Shown piece by piece: positions 52,816 to 62,203 of a DNA stretch of 64,000 nucleotides. The notes beneath the pieces were generated by a model that saw only the letters and a list, made by a program, of their open reading frames with translations, was not told the origin of the DNA and ran no database searches. The translations under genes were made by a program, and so were the position numbers. Origin of the DNA: Manganibacter manganicus (lineage in GTDB: Bacteria; Pseudomonadota; Alphaproteobacteria; Rhizobiales; Rhizobiaceae); contig NZ_MDET01000059.1 in assembly GCF_002075885.1 (NCBI RefSeq), forward strand, positions 98,604 to 162,603. The letters are read 5' to 3'. Within the stretch, counting starts at the first letter, position 1, and every line of letters begins with the position of its first letter.

Positions 52816-55211
52816 CCGGCGCGGTCCTGTCGGCGCTGGCTTCGCACTGGCGGCGCAACCGGCTTCAATTGCTGACACTGGTGCTCGGCCTCGCGCTGGC
52901 GACAGCCCTGTGGTCGGGTGTGCAGGCGATCAACGCCGAGGCACGCGCGAGCTACGATGCGGCTGCCGCCACGCTGGCCGAAGGCCAGTTCGACCAGCTG
53001 GTGCCGCGCGAAGGGGATTCCATGGCGCAGGAGGTTTTCGTGACGCTGCGCCGCGCCGGCTGGCTGGTCAGCCCGGTGGTTGAGGGAAGGCTGCGTGTCG
53101 GCGGAACTGCGGTGAGGCTGGTCGGAGTCGATCCCCTGACCGCGCCGGCCGGTTCGACCGCGAGCGCGGCGCTGGCCCGCACCGATCTCGCCGGTTTTCT
53201 GCGCGCACCTACGCTGGTCGCCGGCCCGGAGACGGCAGCGCTACTCGCGGCGAACTTGCCCAACCCGGTGCTGCGCGACCAGACGGTTGCGCCCGGCACC
53301 GTGCTCGCCGACATCGGCGTCGCCCAGGAGCTGCTTGGCCGTGCCGGGCGCATCAGCCGTCTGATCGTCTTGACCGACCAGCCTCTGCGGCAACGGCCAC
53401 TGGCCGAGATCGCGCCCGACCTCATGCTCCGGCATGCGGACGGGGCCAGTGATGTCGGCCGGCTTACCGATAGCTTCCACCTCAACCTTACGGCCTTCGG
53501 CTTCCTCAGCTTCGCGGTCGGCATCTTCATCGTTCATGGCGCGATCGGGCTTGCCTTCGAGCAGCGGCGCGGCATGGTCCGCACCCTGCGTGCGCTCGGT
53601 GTCCCCCTCCGACGCCTGATCGTCCTGATGGTGCTGGAGCTTGTCGTACTGGCGACGCTTGCCGGCGCGCTCGGCATCGTTCTCGGCTACTTGATCGCAA
53701 CGCTGTTGATGCCGGACGTAGCCGCGACGATACAGGGCCTTTATGGCGCCGACGTTGCAGGCACGCTGCACATCCGCCCGGCATGGTGGCTTTCGGGAAT
53801 GGCCATGTCGCTCGGCGGCGCACTGTTTGCCTCCGCGAGCGCGATGTGGCGGCTGGCGCGAATGCCGGTCCTGGCAAGCGCCGGCGGTCGCGCCTGGGCG
53901 CTGGCCTCGGGACGGACGCGCAAGCTGCAAGCCGCGGCCACTGTCGTGCTGCTCGTGGCGGCGGGGGTGCTGGCTATCGTCGGCGGCGGGCTGATTGCCG
54001 GCTTCGCACTGCTTTCCTGCCTGCTGCTCGGCGCGGCGCTTGCGCTGCCGTCTTGCCTGGCGGCGATCCTGCGTTTTGGTGAAGGACGGGCCGTCCGCGT
54101 TATGGTGCAGTGGTTTTGGGCCGACACACGCCAGCAACTGCCCAGCCTCGGGCTTGCGCTGATGGCGCTGCTTCTTGCCATGGCCGCCAATGTCGGCGTT
54201 TCCACCATGGTGTCGAGCTTCCGCCTGACTTTTACCGGCTTCCTGGACCAGCGCTTGTCGGCCGAACTGTATGTCAATGCGAACGGGGTCGCTGACCCGG
54301 CGGCTCTGATGCGGTTCCTCGAGACGCGCGCCGACGCTGTGCTGCCGACTATGTCGGTCGATGCGACGCTTGCCGGCCTGCCGGCGGAGATTTTCGGGGC
54401 GCGCATCGGCTACACCTACCGCGAGAACTGGCGTTTCCTCGATGCGGTCCCCGCCGTATGGGACGAGGTCGAAGAGGGCAAGGCGGTTGTCATCAATGAA
54501 CAGCTCTCGCGCCGCGCCGACCTGCGGGTTGGCGCCATGCTCGCGCTGGGACCCGGACTATCGCTACCGGTCGCGGGCGTTGTCGGCGACTACGGAAACC
54601 CGATTGGCCAAGCCATCATCGGCGAAGCGCTGTTTCGGCAGGCCTTCCCCGATATCAAGCCTGTCCGTTATGGCGTGCGTACTTCCGACCCGGGGGGCTT
54701 ACGCGAGGCGCTGCTCGAGGAACTCGGTCTGCCGCCCTCGAGCATCGTCGACCAGTCGGCGCTCAAGGCGTTCTCGTTATCGGTGTTCGAGCGCACCTTC
54801 TCGGTGACCGGAGCGCTGAACGTGCTGACGCTCGCGGTCGCCGCCTTCGCGATCCTGATGAGCCTGCTCACGCTGGCGGCGATGCGACTGCCGCAGATGG
54901 CGCCTGTCTGGGCGATGGGGACCACTCAGCGCCGGCTCGCCGGGCTGGAGATCCTGCGCACCGTGCTGCTCGCCGGGATCACCACGCTCATGGCCTTGCC
55001 ACTGGGTCTGGCGCTCGCCTGGGTGCTGCTTGCCATCGTCAATGTCGAGGCATTCGGCTGGCGCCTGCCGATGTATCTGTTTCCTGCCGAATACATCCGC
55101 TTGATGCTCTTCGCGCTCGCCGCCGCGCTGCTCGCCGGATTATGGCCGGCTTGGCGGCTCGCGCGCATGGAGCCGGCCGCACTGCTCAGGATATTCGCCA
55201 ATGAACGCTAG
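52812..55211 (+). CDS. FtsX-like ABC permease with two FtsX domains
   Basis: A 799-residue permease: one N-terminal helix, a periplasmic MacB_PCD-like domain (about 40-220), a first FtsX core (about 225-350), further helices (about 375-480), a second periplasmic domain, and a C-terminal FtsX core (about 665-790) ending WPAWRLARMEPAALLRIF. About ten helices in all. Start overlaps the ATPase stop, and its stop overlaps the lipocalin-like gene start, so the three genes form one unit. Confidence 0.92.
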   Translation: MTGAVLSALASHWRRNRLQLLTLVLGLALATALWSGVQAINAEARASYDAAAATLAEGQFDQLVPREGDSMAQEVFVTLRRAGWLVSPVVEGRLRVGGTAVRLVGVDPLTAPAGSTASAALARTDLAGFLRAPTLVAGPETAALLAANLPNPVLRDQTVAPGTVLADIGVAQELLGRAGRISRLIVLTDQPLRQRPLAEIAPDLMLRHADGASDVGRLTDSFHLNLTAFGFLSFAVGIFIVHGAIGLAFEQRRGMVRTLRALGVPLRRLIVLMVLELVVLATLAGALGIVLGYLIATLLMPDVAATIQGLYGADVAGTLHIRPAWWLSGMAMSLGGALFASASAMWRLARMPVLASAGGRAWALASGRTRKLQAAATVVLLVAAGVLAIVGGGLIAGFALLSCLLLGAALALPSCLAAILRFGEGRAVRVMVQWFWADTRQQLPSLGLALMALLLAMAANVGVSTMVSSFRLTFTGFLDQRLSAELYVNANGVADPAALMRFLETRADAVLPTMSVDATLAGLPAEIFGARIGYTYRENWRFLDAVPAVWDEVEEGKAVVINEQLSRRADLRVGAMLALGPGLSLPVAGVVGDYGNPIGQAIIGEALFRQAFPDIKPVRYGVRTSDPGGLREALLEELGLPPSSIVDQSALKAFSLSVFERTFSVTGALNVLTLAVAAFAILMSLLTLAAMRLPQMAPVWAMGTTQRRLAGLEILRTVLLAGITTLMALPLGLALAWVLLAIVNVEAFGWRLPMYLFPAEYIRLMLFALAAALLAGLWPAWRLARMEPAALLRIFANER

Positions 55212-56265
55212 AGCCTGGAATTGCGCCGCAGCGCTCACCGTCCTGTTGTTTGGCTTCGGCAATGCCTTTGCCCAGGGCTTTGCCGGGCTGGGCACCGACG
55301 CCGAAGGCTTTTCCGTTCCGGAAGCGGGCAAGCAGTTCCAGTTCCCGCGCGATCATGGCCCCCATCCGGATTACCGGATCGAGTGGTGGTACCTGACCGC
55401 GAACCTTACCGGGCCCGATGGCGCGGACTACGGCCTTCAATGGACGCTGTTCCGTTCGGCGCTCGCGCCGGCCGAGGCCGAGGGATGGGAAAGCCCGCAG
55501 CTATGGTTTGGCCATGCCGCCGTCACCAGCGCCTTGACCCACCGGGCCACGGAGCGTTTCGCGCGCGGCGGCACAGGCCAGGCGGGCGTCACGGCCGAGC
55601 CCTTCGCCGCTTGGATCGACGACTGGCAAATGGTGGGCGACAGTCTCGACCGTCTTCGGCTGACCGCGACCGGCACGGACTTCGCCTACGACATCGAGAT
55701 GCAGGCCCAGGGCCCGCTTGTTCTCCACGGCAACCACGGCTATTCGGTGAAATCGGCGAAGGGACAGGCGAGTTATTACTATTCACAACCCTTCTTCGCA
55801 GTCGAAGGTACGCTCACGCTGCCCGAGGGCGAGGTACCGGTGCGCGGCACCGCGTGGCTCGATCGCGAATGGTCTTCGCAGCCTCTGGCGCAGGACCAAG
55901 CCGGCTGGGACTGGTTCTCGCTCTCCTTCGATGCCGGCGAGAAGCTGATGGGTTTCAGCCTGCGCGACACCGCTGGCGGCAGCTTCACCTCGGCCACCTG
56001 GATCGAGGCGGACGGCAGCGCGACGCCTTATGGCGATGGCAATCTTGTCGCCACTCCGCTGGAAACGAGCCGGGTGGACGGCCGCGACGTCCCGACACGC
56101 TGGCGGCTCACCTTGCCCGACCGTGCGCTCGACATCACCGTCGGCGCGCTCAACACTCAAGCCTGGATGAACCTCAGCATCCCCTATTGGGAAGGTCCGG
56201 TGCGGGTGATCGGCACTCACCCCGGCAAGGGTTATCTCGAGATGACGGGCTACGAACCACGATGA
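55201..56265 (+). CDS. AttH/CrtC-like lipocalin-fold exported protein
   Basis: A 354-residue protein with an N-terminal signal peptide (NCAAALTVLLFGFGNAFA). Blocks of the AttH / hydroxyneurosporene synthase superfamily follow: PDYRIEWWYLTANL near residue 58, QWTLFRS, GHAAVT, and GTAWLDREWSSQPL near 215. Homologues commonly follow LolD-like/FtsX-like ABC genes and are often misnamed iron transporters or carotenoid hydratases. It probably handles a lipidic ligand in the periplasm together with the ABC complex. The ATG overlaps the permease stop by 11 bases. Confidence 0.9.
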   Translation: MNARAWNCAAALTVLLFGFGNAFAQGFAGLGTDAEGFSVPEAGKQFQFPRDHGPHPDYRIEWWYLTANLTGPDGADYGLQWTLFRSALAPAEAEGWESPQLWFGHAAVTSALTHRATERFARGGTGQAGVTAEPFAAWIDDWQMVGDSLDRLRLTATGTDFAYDIEMQAQGPLVLHGNHGYSVKSAKGQASYYYSQPFFAVEGTLTLPEGEVPVRGTAWLDREWSSQPLAQDQAGWDWFSLSFDAGEKLMGFSLRDTAGGSFTSATWIEADGSATPYGDGNLVATPLETSRVDGRDVPTRWRLTLPDRALDITVGALNTQAWMNLSIPYWEGPVRVIGTHPGKGYLEMTGYEPR

Positions 56266-56336
56266 CCGTCGAACGACGCAATTCTCCAGGATTGTCGCTC
56301 ACGGCGTTGATTCACAATGAGCGACATTGTTGGGCA

Positions 56337-57116
56337 CTAACGATAGACGAGACCGCCGTCGATCAGTGGGGCCTGTCCCGTCATGTAGTCCGAATCCGGG
56401 CCTGCCAGGAACGAGACGAACGCGGCGACATCCTCCGGAGTCTGGGCCCGGCCCAAGGCGATACCTTCCACATACTTCTTGTAGGTCGATCCCACTTCTG
56501 CACCTGTGATCTCAGCAAAGCGCTTGTCGATCTCGACCCACATGTCGGTACCGACGATGCCGGGACAGTATGCGTTGACGGTAATCCCGTCGCTGGCGAA
56601 TTCCTTGGCTGCGGCCTGCGTCAGGCCCCTGACGGCAAACTTTGTCGCCGAGTAGACGCCCAACAGCTCGAATCCATCGTGCCCCGCGATTGAAGACGCG
56701 TTGATGATCTTCCCCTTCTGCTTTCGCTCCTTGAACTTCTTGGCCGCGGCCTGGATTCCCCACAGGACCCCTTCGACGTTGACCTTGAGGATCTTTTCAA
56801 CTTCCTCGGGCGTCACGTCCGCCAGCGGCTGAACCTGAGCGATGCCCGCGTTGTTCACGATCACGTCGAAGCCGCCGAGTTCCTTCTCCGCGTGATTGAC
56901 TGCGGCGTAAACCTGATCCCGCTTGGTAACGTCGGCTTTGAACGTCGTCGCCTTCCGGCCGATCTTCCTTACTTCATCCGCAACGGCGTTCGTCGTCTCG
57001 TCCTTGACATCCACAAGGGCGATGTCGGCCCCGTCTCTGGCCAGTCTCAAGGCGATCGCGCGCCCGATTCCCTGGCCCGCGCCTGTTACGAGGACGATTT
57101 TCCCATCTATAGACAT
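56337..57116 (-). CDS. Short-chain dehydrogenase, acetoin/diacetyl reductase-like
   Basis: A 259-residue classical SDR. The cofactor motif VTGAGQGIGRAIALRLA is near residue 9, followed by NNAGIAQVQPL, the catalytic Ser (NASSIAGHDG) and the YSATK pair, and CPGIVGTDMW. Length and the C-terminal DYMTGQAPLIDGG fit (S)-acetoin-forming diacetyl reductases (ButA), although related polyol dehydrogenases look alike. AGGAGC precedes ATG at 57116. Diacetyl/acetoin reduction would be a redox sink in fermentation, which suits the rest of the window, but no FNR box was found. Confidence 0.88.
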   Translation of the reverse strand: MSIDGKIVLVTGAGQGIGRAIALRLARDGADIALVDVKDETTNAVADEVRKIGRKATTFKADVTKRDQVYAAVNHAEKELGGFDVIVNNAGIAQVQPLADVTPEEVEKILKVNVEGVLWGIQAAAKKFKERKQKGKIINASSIAGHDGFELLGVYSATKFAVRGLTQAAAKEFASDGITVNAYCPGIVGTDMWVEIDKRFAEITGAEVGSTYKKYVEGIALGRAQTPEDVAAFVSFLAGPDSDYMTGQAPLIDGGLVYR

Positions 57117-57590
57117 GATTAGCTCCTTGCCTGTTGAATTTTCATAACGTCCACCCTGTATCTTGTGGCGCTCGGGATCGGTTCTGAGCAGTAAATGTAT
57201 GTACGAACGCAGATGCAGCAAGCCGTATCGAAGAAACTGCGCGCATTCGCGCACCCTTGGACCAGAACAGGAGTGAAACGATGGAGGCGCTGACACGTGA
57301 TGCACAAACACGGCTCCGAAGCGCGGCGCATTCATTTTTGCGGGACCGCAACGAAGATACCGACAACCTTCCACCAGTCATCTATTACAAAGACGAATAG
57401 ACCTATCGCGTTGCGCTCAGGGCGATAGGAGATAAGAGCTGTTCCTGAATGCCCAGGCGATTCCCTTCTAGGCGGCACCTACTTTGGCGGAATTTATTAT
57501 TGGGGTCGGCTGGAACCTGATTCGGCAATGAGGACATCGCTGCGGTGGGCGCAGCTAGGGAATGTCGCCGGCAGCCAAGGGACCGGACTG
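57117..57590. other. Region without a well supported gene
   Basis: A 39-codon plus-strand frame at 57281-57400 (METs start, ending LPPVIYYKDE) has a coding look but no domain. Otherwise nothing recognised. Confidence 0.35.
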
Positions 57591-58139
57591 TCAGCCTGTA
57601 GATCTGTCGGATCGGCTGGAGAATGGAAGCATTCGTCCGACAACATCGTCGCGGCGGATCAGAAGATGCCACAGTGCTGCCGCCATATGAAGGAGGACCA
57701 GAACCAAAAGGAGCCGCGTTAGCGCGACATGAATAGGGCCATAGTAGAGAAAATCGAGGTATCGCGCCGCGACACCGGTAATTGGCAGCGCCAGAAGGAC
57801 TCCGTAGAGCAGGACGTGGTTTGCCGTTGCAGCTATCCGCAGTAACCGCGCCCCGTCAGTAGAGTCCGACGATGCGCCGCCAATGATTCTGAGCAGGATA
57901 CGCAGCGCCACTATGCAGAAAACAGCCAGCCCCCCGAAAGTGTGGACCTCGTGAAGAAGCAGATCCAAGGGGTCCGGTTCGACGCCTTGATGATGAGCTG
58001 TGTGAGAGCGTTCGATCGCACTCGAGGTTGTCAGCTGGACGGTAAGAATGGCAACGACCAGCCAATGCAGGGCCTTCTGGAGGGAAGTGTATTGCCCGGG
58101 AACGGGTCTGATCCAGCGCGGGAGCGTAGGTACGTTCAT
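57591..58139 (-). CDS. Cytochrome b561-family membrane heme protein
   Basis: A 182-residue protein with four hydrophobic helices. Likely heme-ligand His residues appear in QKALHWLVVAILTVQL (helix 1), LLHEVHTFGGLAVFC (helix 2), ATANHVLLYGVLLALPI (helix 3) and LVLLHMAAALWHLLI (helix 4). Such proteins oxidise quinol and pass electrons across the inner membrane, for example to superoxide. It is transcribed away from the CueR-type promoter and dsbB. Confidence 0.9.
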   Translation of the reverse strand: MNVPTLPRWIRPVPGQYTSLQKALHWLVVAILTVQLTTSSAIERSHTAHHQGVEPDPLDLLLHEVHTFGGLAVFCIVALRILLRIIGGASSDSTDGARLLRIAATANHVLLYGVLLALPITGVAARYLDFLYYGPIHVALTRLLLVLVLLHMAAALWHLLIRRDDVVGRMLPFSSRSDRSTG

Positions 58140-58271
58140 TCTTCCCTCGTGTTTCGTCGAGAAACGGCACTTTCCTAGGAACTATGACCCGGTAGCAGTT
58201 ACCCATTTCTTTCGACCTTGAGCAGTCAGGTGCCTAATCAGGGTTGGAGGTGAATAAAGCAGGGCGCCAGC

Positions 58272-58302
58272 TTGACCTTCCAACGTTGGAAGGTCTCATA
58301 AT
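58272..58302 (+). promoter_or_regulatory. CueR-type copper-responsive promoter upstream of dsbB
   Basis: TTGACC (58272-58277) and CATAAT (58297-58302) are separated by exactly 19 bases, and the spacer lies within a perfect 22-bp palindrome (58274-58295, GACCTTCCAACGTTGGAAGG plus TC). This matches the copZ/copA promoters nearly base for base. It faces dsbB, whose start is about 220 bases downstream; that leader holds no supported gene. Confidence 0.88.
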
Positions 58303-58524
58303 TCGCGGCCTAGGTGTTTTGCAGATTGTCGACGATGCTCTGGTGATTTTTGTCGGATCAGGTGGCGAACCGCATTGGACGGGTATGCGGCGCGGTTGTC
58401 GAGGCCGACGTCCATACACCTCGATGGGATCATCGGCTCGTCAGGGTGGCCACGTCGGGATGCCCCTATGACGACGATCGTCCTTGGCTGCTCAGAGAAT
58501 TAACTGCAAGGAATGGAGAACGGC

Positions 58525-59067
58525 ATGACTGCATCAGTTCGAGAGGCAGGCCCAACTTTGGCGGAACGTTTGAACGACACCTATGCAATGAGCGCGCTTG
58601 CCGTGGCGCTGGGAATGGGAGTTGCGGTCGGAACGGCGATCGGCTTTGAGAAGATCGGCGGCTACATCCCTTGCATGCTGTGTCTTCAGCAGCGCATCCC
58701 CTACTATGTGGGGATACCTATCATGGTGGTGACGCTGGTCCTCGCGCTGTTTCGGTTTCCTGCGGTCCTCACGCGCGGTCTTCTCGTCGCCGGTGGTGTC
58801 CTCATGCTATACAGCCTTTACCTGGGCTCGTTTCATGCAGGAGTCGAATGGGGCTGGTGGACCGGGCCGCACGATTGCGGCGTCGTTGTCGCACCCGACA
58901 CAGGAGATGGCGTCAGCGGCATTCTCGACGCGATCAATACAATTATACCGCCCTCGTGCGACACGGCGGCCCTTCGCGTTCTTGGGTTATCGTTTGCGGG
59001 ATGGAACGCCGTGACGAGCATGCTGCTTGCGGCGGTCGCGTTTCGGGGCGCTTTTGCCCGCGGTTGA
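58525..59067 (+). CDS. dsbB: DsbB-family disulfide bond formation protein
   Basis: A 180-residue four-helix membrane protein. The quinone-side dithiol is in YIPCMLCLQQRIPYY (C50, C53), and a second periplasmic Cys pair is in GPHDCG and PPSCDT. DsbB re-oxidises DsbA and passes electrons to quinone. GGAG six bases before ATG at 58525 favours this start over ATG at 58513. The CueR-type promoter upstream implies copper induction, sensible because Cu(I) disturbs disulfides. No dsbA is in the window. Confidence 0.92.
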   Translation: MTASVREAGPTLAERLNDTYAMSALAVALGMGVAVGTAIGFEKIGGYIPCMLCLQQRIPYYVGIPIMVVTLVLALFRFPAVLTRGLLVAGGVLMLYSLYLGSFHAGVEWGWWTGPHDCGVVVAPDTGDGVSGILDAINTIIPPSCDTAALRVLGLSFAGWNAVTSMLLAAVAFRGAFARG

Positions 59068-59249
59068 ACCGAGCAAATCGGATTCTTGGATCGGCAATAT
59101 GCATAGGTACCGCGTCGCTCAGCGGTCGGAAGTATGGATGACAGTATGCCAGATTGGTGGCTTATCCCGAAAGACCACATTTTGACCATCGTCTTGATTT
59201 TCAACTATCGTGCGCGTTGCGGAGAGCAGCAGTCGGGGATTTGCTGACG

Positions 59250-59648
59250 ATGATCGGCATGAGCGCGAATTTGCAGAGCAGTGCGAAGTGGACAAGGCTT
59301 CGGTTGGCGTCCGTACTGCTTGGGCTTGCTCTTCCTCTCGCTTTGGCAGTCGCAATCACGGCCTTCTTCTTCCATGCGTCCGACCAGGCTGTCGGCATCC
59401 AGGGTGGTGGTCCTAGCGAGATCCAGGCGATAGCGGACGACGACCGCACGCATTGCATCGAGTCACACAAGGTCTCCGACAGCTCTTGCATCGTGGGCCT
59501 GGGGTGTGTGGCCTGCACAGTGCTGCCTCAGGACGCGGCCGTAGTGGCGATCCAAGCGTCGACTGCCGTCCGTCCGTTCTCGCCATCGGTTCAGGCCCAG
59601 ATGCGGATCTATCCGGTCCACCAGCCGCCGGAATTCGTTTCCACCTGA
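59250..59648 (+). CDS. Small exported Cys-rich protein after dsbB (member C)
   Basis: About 132 residues. An N-terminal helix (LASVLLGLALPLALAVAITA) may be a signal peptide or anchor. A Cys-rich centre follows (HCIESHKVSDSSCIVGLGC, then VACTVLPQ), and the end is proline-rich (YPVHQPPEF). It shares the plan of 7517-7870 and 29656-30024. It lies 180 bases after dsbB and could be in the same copper-induced transcript. A start at 59259 is also possible. No named family was recognised. Confidence 0.6.
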   Translation: MIGMSANLQSSAKWTRLRLASVLLGLALPLALAVAITAFFFHASDQAVGIQGGGPSEIQAIADDDRTHCIESHKVSDSSCIVGLGCVACTVLPQDAAVVAIQASTAVRPFSPSVQAQMRIYPVHQPPEFVST

Positions 59649-59996
59649 GGCGTTCGCGCCCGCATTGCTTGTTCGATCGTGGCCACCAGCAAATCTGGTG
59701 GCCGTGAGTTTCGGCGCGCAGCGGCACTAGCTTTCGGCCTTCCAGCGAGTTCCCCGTTCCCGAACCGGCGATTGACACTCGGCTGCCGGGAGCGCCCTTC
59801 CCCAACTTTGAAAGCCACAAATTCACATGGTTGCAGCCATCAGCAACTTACACGTACACGGAACCAGCATTGAAGCGACAACAGAGGTGCGAGGTCTTTT
59901 TCCACAAGCGGTAACCAACGTTGCGATTAGCCATCGCGGAAACAAACGCCCTGAGGATTGCGTATGTCCGTCCGGTACACACGCGGCGCTGACACG

Positions 59997-60419
59997 ATGA
60001 GCAGGACAGCGCGCATCCGCTTGCTGGCGGCGACTGCTTTCGTGGCATTCCTCGTCCTCGTCGGTCTGCTTCTGAGCATTCCATTCCTCGTGAGCGATCC
60101 TGTTGTCGTGGTCAGGCCGGGCTCAGCGCCTGCACTCTTGAGCGGTGAAGGCTTTCCCGTCGCCGCCGCACAGATCCAAGTGGGGGCCAGGGGTGAGTTC
60201 ATGCTCTATCTGACATTCGAGCAAGCCACGGACGATGCACTACGAGTGGCAGTTCGCATGCCCGGCCACGGCATGGCTACGCCTTCGCTCGAGGTTCGGG
60301 CAATTGGCGGTAGTCGGTTCCAAGCCGTGGGACAGCTCACAATGCCCGGTCGCTGGGAAATCGAAGTGGAATTTGGCGAACTCGGGCAATCCTTCGATTT
60401 CATTCTCGCCGAGTTCTGA
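59997..60419 (+). CDS. YtkA/FixH-like exported protein
   Basis: A 140-residue protein: an N-terminal helix (LLAATAFVAFLVLVGLLLSI), then a beta-sandwich with MPGHGMATPSLEVRAIG and LTMPGRWEIEVEF, the YtkA-like signature. Such domains are found with copper-protein and cytochrome assembly genes. It precedes a broken cytochrome c gene and a ferric-reductase-like gene. The start is ATG at 59997; an in-frame start at 59958 is less likely. The stretch 59649-59996 has no supported gene. Confidence 0.8.
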   Translation: MSRTARIRLLAATAFVAFLVLVGLLLSIPFLVSDPVVVVRPGSAPALLSGEGFPVAAAQIQVGARGEFMLYLTFEQATDDALRVAVRMPGHGMATPSLEVRAIGGSRFQAVGQLTMPGRWEIEVEFGELGQSFDFILAEF

Positions 60420-60429
60420 GGGGCATACG

Positions 60430-60801
60430 ATGCCGAAGCCCACGCATGAACGACGCGCCGCCTTCGCGATGACGAGAGGCAGTTTATCGATCGGCTTGCA
60501 CAAGTTGCCACGGCTTCGAACTCGAAGGTCAACCAAACCGGCGCCAACCCGGATCGGACGGGAAGATGCCTGCTCCGCCTCACGATGCCTCCGAACACAC
60601 CTGGCATCACTTGGACGAGGTGCTGTTCAACCTCACCAAGTTCGGTCTCCAGGCCTACGTCTCGGAAAGCTACTAATCCGATATGTCGCTTTCGAGGACA
60701 TCCTGAGCGACCCCGAGATTTGGGCCGTCATCCTGTACATCAAAAGCACCGTGTCCGAAGAGATACGACGCAGCCAGGCAAGCCGCAACAATCAAACCTG
60801 A
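60430..60801 (+). pseudogene. Broken class I cytochrome c
   Basis: A heme site CTSCHGFELEGQPNRRQPG is encoded near 60505-60560, followed by DGKMPAPPHDASEHTWHH, closely matching small cytochromes with the PAPPHDATGHTWHH block. An in-frame TAA occurs near 60674, and a one-base deletion just after (near 60686) shifts into EDILSDPEIWAVILYIKST, the normal C-terminal helix. The signal-peptide region is also out of frame near 60465. Three lesions make this a pseudogene. It was probably the redox partner of the flanking YtkA-like and reductase-like proteins. Confidence 0.78.
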
Positions 60802-60814
60802 CAAGGAATTCCTA

Positions 60815-61546
60815 ATGATGTTCGAGAGCCGTATTCTGCGCACCGCGGGACGACGCCATATCCTTACATTAGTGCTTGCTGTCCTGCTGGTATGTCTGTT
60901 CGGCGTTGTACATGGGCAATGGAGCGACATGCACAGATGGAACAAGGCCGCCGCCGATGCCTCGTTCCTGCTATTGACCGCGACCATGGTGATCGGCCCT
61001 GCAGCACGGCTTTGGCCCCGCTTGCGCCGTCTGGTTCCTGTGCGTCGGGAATTCGGCATATACGCCATCGTCCTCGCGCTTGTTCATACGCTGATCATCT
61101 TTGATGGCTGGATCGAATGGAACTTTGCCCGACTGTTCGGGTTCGAGTTCCATCCTGGACTTGGCCACTATGTCATGCTCCAGAATGGCTTCGGGCTGGC
61201 GAATGCGATTGGACTGCTTGCGCTGGCCTACGGTATGGTCTTGGCGCTGACATCAACCGACCGCGCAGTCCGGATACTGGGTGGCCCGACCTGGAAGTTC
61301 ATTCAGGGTGCAGCCTATGTGTTGTGGGCGCTGGTGGTCGTACATACCGCCTACTTTCTGTACATGCACTTTCTCGACTTTCACCGGGCGACGCCTGAGC
61401 CCAATCCGCTTCAGGGGTGGTTCGTCAGTCTGGTTGTCCTCGTTCTCGGGCTTCGCATCGGCGCCTCAGTTCTCACGTGGCGTAAGAAGCGCAATCGGTC
61501 TGGGCGTGAAGGAGACGCGCAGGCCGATCCTGCGATCGGGGCTTAA
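60815..61546 (+). CDS. Ferric-reductase-like transmembrane heme protein
   Basis: A 243-residue protein with six helices of the ferric reductase-like transmembrane domain. Conserved His are in ALVHTLIIFDGW, PGLGHYVMLQNGFG and VVVHTAYFLYMH. MsrQ and FRE-type proteins use two b hemes to pass electrons across the inner membrane. No flavin/NAD domain is attached. AAGGA lies about eight bases before ATG ATG at 60815. It is downstream of the broken cytochrome c. Confidence 0.85.
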   Translation: MMFESRILRTAGRRHILTLVLAVLLVCLFGVVHGQWSDMHRWNKAAADASFLLLTATMVIGPAARLWPRLRRLVPVRREFGIYAIVLALVHTLIIFDGWIEWNFARLFGFEFHPGLGHYVMLQNGFGLANAIGLLALAYGMVLALTSTDRAVRILGGPTWKFIQGAAYVLWALVVVHTAYFLYMHFLDFHRATPEPNPLQGWFVSLVVLVLGLRIGASVLTWRKKRNRSGREGDAQADPAIGA

Positions 61547-61912
61547 TCGGGCTAGGCGCTAGCCGGCAGCACTCTAGTGCGCGCTATGACGCTGCGGCGA
61601 GCAGCGACGTAGCGACCTGTGACACCGCCGCAAGCGCGATTCGGGCCAAGCTAGGGTGTGATCAAGAGTACGGATTTCCCTGTGCAGTCAGGTCTGCAAG
61701 GACGAAACCACAGTCCTGTAATGGGCCTTCTTCCTCCCATCTTTCCCTGAATAAACAGGTCATGATGGTCGCAGCGACCAGCGGCGATCGACAGCAACGT
61801 CTCTTGCCCTACCGGACGCGAGTCCTCAGGAGGTGATGAGGAATTTCTTACTCAACCCGATGTCAACTATGCGTGTGCCCTTGCGGCAGAACCGGAGCAA
61901 GAGCAGTCTTTC
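61547..61912. other. Region without a supported gene
   Basis: No frame with a domain or ribosome site; nothing recognised. Confidence 0.4.
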
Positions 61913-62203
61913 GTGATGGCGTCCTGGTTGGCTCGTTCGGTGTTGGTTTTGTTCGCGGTCTTGGTTGTCGCCGCGGTCATTCTCCGTTTCTCCATCGCTT
62001 TGCCGGCGATGGAGTTGGGCGACTCTGACGTTCAGGTAGCCGAATTGGCATTCGAAAGATGCTGCTCGATAGAACCAGCCGAGTGGCAAGTTCGATCTTA
62101 TGACAGGGGAGGCTTGCATCAATGCCGTCAATTCACGCTGCTGCCGGAAGTTCCGGAAGACAGAATTCGTATCCCGGTGGAGCCGAGGGGAAGCCTCAGG
62201 TGA
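61913..62203 (+). CDS. Hypothetical small protein with N-terminal membrane helix
   Basis: Up to 96 residues with an N-terminal hydrophobic helix (SVLVLFAVLVVAAVILRF) and then a polar part containing CCSIEP. No domain was recognised and the ribosome site is weak. A second frame, 62229-62537, also starts with a membrane helix (MISGTGFLAMLVLLSLLMAL) but its C-terminal half looks non-coding. Either may be a decayed gene. Confidence 0.3.
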   Translation: MMASWLARSVLVLFAVLVVAAVILRFSIALPAMELGDSDVQVAELAFERCCSIEPAEWQVRSYDRGGLHQCRQFTLLPEVPEDRIRIPVEPRGSLR

